Shown here: positions 59,601 through 64,000 of the stretch, piece after piece
Layout: every line of letters starts with the position of its first letter
Position numbering within the stretch: the first letter of the stretch is position 1
Assembly (NCBI GenBank): GCA_964017195.1
Contig: OZ024894.1
Span: 6,999,537-7,063,536 of the forward strand
Source of the DNA: Siderastrea radians
Taxonomy: Eukaryota; Cnidaria; Anthozoa; Scleractinia; Rhizangiidae
DNA: 64,000 nucleotides
Direction: 5' to 3'
Position numbers and translations under genes: made by a program
The notes under the pieces: generated by a model
Databases searched by the model: none
Told to the model about the DNA's origin: nothing
Seen by the model: the letters and a program-made list of their open reading frames with translations, nothing else

Positions 59601-60981
59601 GGGCAAGGCTGATCCTTGCTGTAGTAAAAGAAAAGACGTAGAAGACGCAAAAAAGTTAAGTTGGAGATATAAAGTACGTTTTCTGGACGTTTTGTGTTGA
59701 ATTCATCACTTCCCCACCGCCCTCCCTATAAAAAGCTAGAAGACTATAGCAATCAGTTACATACCCCTACCACCCCCTCCCTCAAGGAAATAAAAAGAAC
59801 AACAGTAACACCTTTCCCCACAGCTACAAAGCATAACCATGAAAAAATGGTTTGTTATGTAGTTTCGGTTACCATCAAGGGTACATAAGGTCATTACGGG
59901 AGACTTCTGTTTGATAACCCTAACATGAACTACAAGGTATAATCCCGGGTTTATGTGTATGACCCCCAATGTCACTGTTTCATTTTCTTTTTCTCTCTCT
60001 TGTTAGGTGAAAGGTCAGCTACTTCCCTCCAAATTCCACACCCTGAGCCAGTTTAACTACCGGCAGCGTTCTAGGCGATACGACGGAGACTTCCACGAGG
60101 AGACAGTAAACGGGGTTCCCGAGGACGTGTTGGCTAGTCGAGAGGCCTGGAGCGAGGGACAGGATTTCGCTCAAGAATATGAGAATAAGAAGGGACGGGT
60201 GAAGGAGAAAAAGTTTTTATCCTTTAACCCTGCCCCTCCCCCAGCGGACAAGCAGATCGGACCTACCCCTAGCCCTGTTGAGAGACAGTTTGGGGCCGGC
60301 CCTTCCCCGGTGGATAGGCTTCGGCAGTCACTGCGAGACAGCGCAAGTGGCAGTGATTCAGAAGGGAGTATCGCAAGTGCAGAGGGGACTGGATTCAAGC
60401 CGGCTACGCGTGAACAAGCAGTTAAAGTTCCGAGTGTAAAGACAACTCCTGTTGCGATCCCCTCTGCCGCGACCCCTGTCTTCACAGAGCAAGATTTCCC
60501 ACCGCTGAGCAGTTCTGAGTCTGAAGGACCTGGGACCCCACCGCGATCATCTGCCATGAATAGTGCCAAGCGGAATTTTCAAACCAAGGTAAGACTGGAA
60601 AAAAGCGGTGCTCAACCACCGCGTTTAAGGGAGCCTGGGCAAGGTTCCAATGTCACAGGCCCACAGGGCATTTCACCTCAACGTGCCAGTGAGCTTCTGA
60701 GAGAGTCTGCTGCTTTTCCTGGCCGTGGGCGCGCAGGAGCTTTGTTGCGCCATGCGGCTATGCCGGCCATTCGCTTGCCCGCTGAGGATAGTGCGTGCGG
60801 TGGAGGATACAGCTACAACCCACCCTATGTACAGAGCGCTGGAGAACGTCACGAGACTAAAGGGAACGAGTTCCAATTCCCTGCTGACGACGAGCTACTG
60901 GCTTCACCTGAGGTTATTCCCGTTCCCAGAAATAACCTCTTGTTCAGTGGAGGAACCCAAGTCAAGATAAGACAGACGTGA
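36801..60981 (+). CDS. EXD1: Exonuclease 3'-5' domain-containing protein 1
   Basis: Member of the EXD1 family, a piRNA-biogenesis partner of TDRD12/PIWI complexes thought to act as an RNA adaptor in nuage. Exons: 36801-36915, 38389-38457, 39062-39113, 43067-43347, 44444-44550, 51821-51907, 53391-53495, 53659-53739, 54166-54215, 56298-56391, 57135-57197, 59011-59127, 60007-60981; sum 2196 nt (731 aa; human 514). Residues 1-78 form an LSm-like domain (DGNYEGTVHSIDTEKRKLTL, GFHHFFGHEL). An acidic/basic linker with an RG motif (GQGRGRGIRK) follows to ~205. The exonuclease fold spans ~205-400. Exo I is VIGVCCEGVN (usual Asp replaced by Cys), Exo II is VLHDCRQVSDAL, and at Exo III the Tyr (372) is kept without the usual Asp four residues on. 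The 324-residue last exon is Pro/Ser-rich with EQDFPPLSS. Introns 3 and 5 are filled with transposons. Confidence 0.92.
39895..39965 (-). repeat. tRNA-like fragment
   Basis: On the minus strand GGTGGCGCAATGGATAAGA and GTGGTTCAAATCCTA resemble A and B boxes of a tRNA, near the left end of the Ginger-like element. Arms do not pair well enough for a functional tRNA. Confidence 0.35.
40122..41566 (+). pseudogene. Integrase/transposase of the Ginger-like element, frameshifted
   Basis: DDE-type integrase that would catalyse cut-and-paste of the element. The 5' part runs in one frame to 40469 (ECVSKEAFYKELETYKQNQK, LYDVLTLAHQRTAH); the rest is in another frame to 41566 (from about GRQITSKWINEN), so there is one frameshift near 40455 in the zinc-binding HHCC region, where only one of the Cys is clear. 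The catalytic core is intact: IEIDLMDF (Asp), ITDNGGEF (Asp), LTERSN (Glu), then YEAVYGIKP (GPY/F-like). The C terminus KFKVADMVAVKIVKVDK..LGKI is typical of KRBA2-like integrases. Long Gln/Glu/Lys-rich linker. Otherwise young-looking. Confidence 0.8.
41885..42070. repeat. Interstitial telomere-like (CCCTAA)n tract
   Basis: Repeated CCCTAACCCTAA with some CCCCAA and CCCTCA variants, after the integrase ORF and inside the Ginger-like element. Same motif as animal telomeres (TTAGGG), here internal. Confidence 0.85.
43523..43734 (+). repeat. TTAA MITE family A (copy 5), complete
   Basis: Ends TTAACCCTTCAAGCTCCAAG and ATTGGGGCTTAAAGGGTTAA; intron 4 of EXD1, 175 bases after exon 4. Confidence 0.9.
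44036..44340. repeat. 305-bp TIR element (GGGCCAATTTAGAT family)
   Basis: About 50-bp inverted ends: TAGGGCCAATTTAGATGGTA and, in complement, TAAGGGCCGATTTAGATAGT, followed by ACGACTGTAGTATGCGACTT-type arms. Inner GTTGT/CTACGAC inverted words. An outer pair (GCCTGAGTGTTAGC at 43996, GCTAACACTCAGGC at 44358) suggests insertion into an older inverted repeat. Intron 4 of EXD1. Confidence 0.8.
45706..45776 (+). repeat. tRNA-like (SINE) fragment
   Basis: TGGCTTGGTAGCACAGTTAG and GGGTTTGATTCCCGTTC resemble A and B boxes. Adjacent to a family B palindrome, inside an intron of the decayed transposase gene. Confidence 0.4.
45800..46030 (+). repeat. Palindromic repeat, family B (copy 3)
   Basis: Hairpin arms GGTAAATTGGCTACTGTAAA and complement, with centre TTAGCCCTTTGTCAG / CTGACGCAGGGCTAA. 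Same flanking GCAGCACCACAGTTTTTTAG as copy 1. Inserted in the TTAA transposon. Confidence 0.88.
47386..47650. repeat. Short element of the GGACCTGTCATTT family
   Basis: Ends GGGACTGGTCATTAGAGGTG and, in complement, GGGCCGGGTCATTATTTAGA, each followed by G-rich tract and GGGCTGGTGCA. Matches the ends of the 34322-36687 element, so probably a MITE of that family, inserted between two exons of the decayed transposase. Confidence 0.7.
48233..48477 (+). repeat. Tandem duplication of an intron-exon boundary
   Basis: C-rich tract, TTTTTCATTCGCTTCCAGTTA at about 48307 and TTTTTCATTCACTTCCAGTTA at about 48450 are paired copies about 145 bp apart. The first copy continues with degenerate exon-like sequence, so only the second acceptor leads into the coding exon at 48464. 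Confidence 0.65.
49832..51205 (-). pseudogene. Cys-rich protein with P2X7-type cytosolic domain, decayed
   Basis: Second gene of the TTAA transposon, convergent to the transposase. Minus-strand exons: 51098-51205 (MDTSISISVLSEENAAVN), 50847-50976, 50662-50772, 49832-50317. Exon 2 encodes a dense Cys array (FCDCKGHCARKK, then CKCREGNIKCHDLCACNKG) split by a frameshift; it resembles CXC/tesmin-type zinc arrays. Exon 3 ends with an in-frame TAA. Exon 4 is intact: EWCKCRVCRPLPDDQENVCC, FTKICLDRDILKV, SFRKAGYWQFALWRYGKLGR and YPAPDGRYMGF are hallmarks of the zinc-binding C-terminal domain of the P2X7 receptor, without any channel segments. Role in transposition is unknown; DNA or zinc binding is my inference. 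Confidence 0.75.
51400..53127. other. EXD1 intronic sequence around exon 51821-51907
   Basis: Apart from EXD1 exon 6, I see no further exon or structured repeat. 52000-53100 is AT-rich intron with short inverted words only. Confidence 0.5.
53128..53362 (-). repeat. Palindromic repeat, family B (copy 4)
   Basis: Flank AAGAAACTGTGAGGCTGCAT then hairpin with arms GGTAAATTGGTCACCGAAAA and complement; centre ACCCTTTGTCAGAG / CTCTGATGAAGGACT. More diverged than the others. Ends 30 bases before EXD1 exon 7. Confidence 0.85.
54310..54370 (+). repeat. SINE fragment
   Basis: CTGATATCGCAGAGGTCATGG and the tail hairpin GCCTGAATTTTTTCAGG match the SINE at 36052-36345; the 5' tRNA-like head is missing. 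Confidence 0.55.
54513..54724 (-). repeat. TTAA MITE family A (copy 6), complete
   Basis: Ends TTAACCCTTTAGGCACCAAT and GCAGCTTAAAGGGTTAA; intron 9 of EXD1. Confidence 0.88.
54725..56297. other. Rest of EXD1 intron 9, no exon recognised
   Basis: Short unremarkable ORFs. About 56047-56130 carries a fragment of the foldback family seen at 23231-23420 (CCAGAAAATATCCATACTCC). Confidence 0.5.
56567..56648. repeat. (ATC)n and (AAT)n microsatellites
   Basis: Adjacent runs of CATCAT and AATAAT triplets in EXD1 intron 10. Confidence 0.95.
56907..57105 (+). repeat. TTAA MITE family A (copy 7), 3' end lost
   Basis: Starts TTAACCCATTAGGCCCCAGC and follows family A up to GATGCTTGTCAC, where it diverges before the right terminal repeat. 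It ends about 30 bases before EXD1 exon 11. Confidence 0.8.
58158..58231. repeat. Perfect 33-bp-arm hairpin
   Basis: CTGCGTGCAGACGTCTCC.. is followed after an 8-base loop (TTTTCCGC) by its exact complement over 33 bases. No mismatch in the arms, so either recent or maintained. Confidence 0.95.
58880..58945 (-). repeat. tRNA-like fragment
   Basis: On the minus strand TACTAGTGTAGTGGTTAGCG and GGTGGTTCGAGG look like A and B boxes. A similar remnant sits at about 62405-62495. Likely SINE remains. Confidence 0.45.
59249..59465. repeat. Foldback with 38-bp arms
   Basis: AATCTCCTACCCAGAGTCCT and GGCTTCTTGGTCAGCG recur in complement at the right. A diverged relative (CATACCCAGAGTTCTGTGG) lies at about 37835-38165 in EXD1 intron 1. 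In EXD1 intron 12. Confidence 0.8.
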
Positions 60982-62028
60982 CGTGTTGCGTGGCGCATCA
61001 CGACATGAGGAATAGAAGTTCCGCGGGAGGCGTATCGTTGTAGCCTTGGGAAGTTTCTTGGTTGTTTAACTCTTGACGTTTCCCTCGTTCGGGCGCGAAG
61101 CTCGTTTTTCTGCGTTCGTTTTTGAATTAGTTTTAAACGTAGTAGAGTATGTTGCGTGTAACTCGTAGAACACGTTTATCTCATACTAACAGACAAATGC
61201 AATTTTAGTGGCCAAACGTCTTGAATAACAAATCATGAAATATTTTGATCCTGCAAATTTTGCAGCTTAGGTTATGCCAAATTCTGACCCGGACAACTGC
61301 AGCGACGCTTGCTTTCAACATTGCGCGCAATTAATTGCACCTTTTGCCGTCCACCCCAAAAATTGTCGCTAGCACAGCTGCAGAGGGAGAACGTAATTCT
61401 ACTTCTGCAATAATAATTGCAATATTGCACACAAGTCATTTTGGGCAGTTTTTCACTGTGTGCTGAGCCTGAAGCTGACGAAGGATGTTACGCTCTTAGA
61501 GTGAGAGGGGTCTCGCGTAGTGGATCCACTTGCGAGAAACGAAACAAGTACTCCTAAGTAATGCAGTATTGAGGACATTAGAAGTTTAACCCACAGTAAG
61601 ACACGCATGCGTGCTCTAGCGAACACATCGGGAATAAAGTAGCAAAATTTTGAAATTTTAAAAGGCCAAAAGGCAGTTAAGGTCAAGCGACAAGAGTTGA
61701 TAAACAAGAAAATTCCCCAAGGCTGCAAGCGATGGACTCTGGGACAACTACATCAGCGCGTCGAGCTTCTTTCCTTTGATTAGATGAACGCGTTTAGCTC
61801 TGTTTGCTCAGAAATTCACTCAACCCAGTTTCAAGAGAACCCAGTGGAGAGGAGAGAGGGTGAGCGTTTCGGTGGATCGACGACGAGATCCAACTATACC
61901 GAAATTTTGCTCAGGTGTTGACGATTCACTAGAGCCTCTGTTCAACGGTAAACTGTCGAAGAGGGTTGTAGAATAAGAGGTTAGTCTCGAAAGTAGTTTA
62001 TTAGCACTGCGTTGTCACGCAAGTAGCA

Positions 62029-62188
62029 TCCTTGGAGACCCAGGGGCAGAAAGCAGGACGAGGGAAAGTCGGAACGGGCGAAAAAAAAGTGGGCGAGTTT
62101 CCCCTTGTCTTTTCTTCGCCCGCGTTTTCTTTCGCCCGTTCCGAATTTCCCTTGCCCCACTATCTGCCCCTGGGGCTCCGAGGATGGG
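62029..62188. repeat. Foldback element (CCAGGGGCAG ends)
   Basis: CCTTGGAGACCCAGGGGCAG on the left faces CTGCCCCTGGGGCTCCGAGG on the right, with inner pair GGAACGGGCGAAA and TTTCGCCCGTTCC. A half-copy is at 33120-33265. Confidence 0.85.
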
Positions 62189-62844
62189 CAAGTGGAAGCA
62201 CTTGGTTAATATCAATTTGAAGTTGTCAGGGTAAACACACCGTCGTGGGTCATCTGTTCAGCAGTATCATACGAATAGGAGTACCACCTTCACCTCCCTG
62301 GAAGGGATGGTAGTTTATCGTAGGGTACCCTGCTGGACCGCTGGTACCTATTTGCACACCTGGGTCGGGAGAGAGAGAGAGAGAGCGAGGTAGAGTTTAT
62401 TGTCTAAGGAAACAACACGGAGACCAAGACTCGAATAAGTGAACTTCAGATCGAAATTGGGACACGCTAACCACTACACCACCGCTACCACCAGTACACC
62501 ACTACTTACTCTATTAATTCAAACTAATATAACCAAGTGATTGTTTTGTGTTTGCTCATGCACGTGTAGGTTTTACACCACAGTTGAGACTGAATCAGTC
62601 TTCAGTGCTTTCTTGTTACTGTTGCAGCTTCCGGTGAAACATTTTCCACTGTTTCTGTTTTCATTGACGAAGAATAGAGGCGTTTTGACAAAACTCTTAT
62701 TCTACAACCCTTTTTGATAGTTTGGCAGAGGCTTAGTGACGTCTAGCGTATTCTGTAAATAAAGTATTTAGCCGCTTGAGGTAGTTTCAGTGCTGTTCTC
62801 AGGACAGTGGGAACGAGGTTAAGTCTAGTAGTATCGTTTATCGT

Positions 62845-63362
62845 TTCGAGTATCGTTTTGGAACGCTATTCATAGAAGCCGGGTGGGAACAATTGGGGGG
62901 CTGGGTAGGGGTTAAGGAAAGTTGCTTGGCAACCAACGAAGATTGTTGGTAGCTCAATGGGGAAACCCTGGAGGGAAATTTTGTTCCGAAAAGTACTTTT
63001 TGCTCCTTTTAGATTTTTTGTGTGAAGTGTAAGCAAATTTAAGCCATCAAAACTAGAAGAAATAATCATTGATAGTATTTAGATGTTGAGGGGATCGAGT
63101 ATCGTTTTGGAACAATATTCGTAGAACCAGGGGCGGAACCATTGCTTGGAACCATTGCAACCATTGCGTTGGGTTGCATTGGAACCATTGGATTATGCGG
63201 AACTATTGCAAGGAAGGTTGCTTGGCAACTGACGAAAATTGTTAGTAGCTCAATGGTGAAACCCTGGGGAAAAGGTCTTGTTCCAAAAGGTACTTTTTTT
63301 CTGCTTTTAGATTTTTCAGTGTGAAGTGTGAGCAATCTAAAGCCATCAGAACTAAACGACAA
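62845..63362. repeat. ~250-bp tandem duplication
   Basis: Two units start at TATCGTTTTGGAAC (62845 and 63098) and share GTTGCTTGGCAAC, TAGCTCAATGG.GAAACCCTGG and GTGTGAAGTGT. The second unit has an internal expansion of GGAACCATTGCAACCATTG. Confidence 0.85.
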
Positions 63363-63482
63363 AATCAGTAATAGTAATATATGAGAAATGAAGTGCATCT
63401 GTTAATATATTAGAGTTAGAAATAAAGAGATGAGTCGTTATAAAGTGATTTGTTGCACGATTTTCCAGATACCACGCAGTTC

Positions 63483-63874
63483 TTAAAGGGACACTGTCAC
63501 CAATATCTAGATAACTTTGAAAAGCAAAGGGACATATTCTAATCAGCGGAAATCCAAAAATACTGGTTGAATTTCGTTTTAAATTACTCTACCAGTTCTC
63601 TGAGGCTATAATTGAGTGTGTTTTGTCGCGGATCGCTAGGATGGATATGGTTGCAACTTGAAAACATCAGGCTGAAGTTTTCAAGTTTTTCCTTTCTTTC
63701 ATGGAAAAATCACCAGTAACTGACTATGGTTTGTTCTTCCTTTGAGAAAATCATTTGATTTCCTTTTCTTGACGTTCTAGGAACATTCTGTGTACGTGAA
63801 AAAAGCATTTAATTTAAATTTCAGCACATTATTCACTCCAAAACGTAAAAATCCCCGTGACAGTGTCCCTTTAA
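63483..63874. repeat. TTAA MITE with AAGGGACACTGTCAC ends
   Basis: TTAA on both ends; terminal inverted repeats AAGGGACACTGTCACC and GTGACAGTGTCCCTT. No ORF. Comparable to the 8799-9187 element in size and organisation, but with different ends. Confidence 0.88.
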
Positions 63875-64000
63875 CAACCTCTTAATTTCAAAGGACCTTG
63901 GTATCACGCAGCTGTATTGTTTTCAGCGCTAGGGTCCGTTGTTATGTTGTTTGTTCTATTGTTTCTCAGCAAATCAGAGAAGACCTTGTAAGAGCTGCGT

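Larger units (their letters stand above)
60982..64000. other. Region downstream of EXD1, no gene recognised
   Basis: Should include the EXD1 3' UTR; possible AATAAA signals are at about 61634 and 62758. Otherwise repeats only, listed separately. Confidence 0.5.

Noticed and set aside
60171..60569. 132-codon minus-strand ORF
   Set aside because: Antisense shadow of the last EXD1 exon, which has clear acceptor, phase and stop.
1..64000. CRISPR arrays, bacterial operons, rRNA genes
   Set aside because: None seen; the window is eukaryotic with spliced genes, and direct repeats are satellites or microsatellites without spacers.

Overview
This is a eukaryotic, intron-rich window with dense dispersed repeats. 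I infer an anthozoan cnidarian, most likely a stony coral. The basis is short exons with GT-AG introns, animal genes (hephaestin/ceruloplasmin, LRRC51, TMEM216, EXD1), and many TTAA-flanked MITEs and palindromic repeats of the kind common in coral genomes. The species cannot be fixed from sequence alone.

Layout. (1) 616-15316 (+): a complete 14-exon hephaestin/ceruloplasmin-like multicopper ferroxidase (1110 aa when spliced), with MITEs, microsatellites and a ~120-bp satellite in its introns. (2) 15317-20216: no gene recognised, several inverted-repeat elements. (3) 20217-25519 (-) LRRC51 and 25936-31440 (+) TMEM216: two cilium-linked genes diverging from a 416-bp intergenic region that holds a perfect palindromic X-box (RFX site). 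(4) 31905-32522 (+): an intronless lysine-rich ORF of unknown function. (5) 34322-36687: a TIR-bounded transposon carrying a broken gene of unknown family, plus a foldback and a tRNA-derived SINE. (6) 36801-60981 (+): EXD1, a piRNA-pathway LSm plus 3'-5' exonuclease-fold protein (13 exons, 731 aa) whose nuclease motifs are degenerate. (7) 60982-64000: no gene recognised; tandem duplication, foldback and a MITE.

Two EXD1 introns are filled by large transposons. Intron 3 holds a piggyBac-like element (TTAA ends) with a Ginger-like DNA transposon (Gypsy-type integrase, TIRs, TATA duplication) nested in it. Intron 5 is almost wholly a 6.7-kb TTAA-flanked element with two convergent decayed genes: a transposase-like protein and a cysteine-rich protein ending in a P2X7-receptor-type cytosolic domain. 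This last element is the least ordinary system in the window.

All spliced models were built by hand from splice consensus and phase. In the four main genes the phases join without error and the coding sums are multiples of three.
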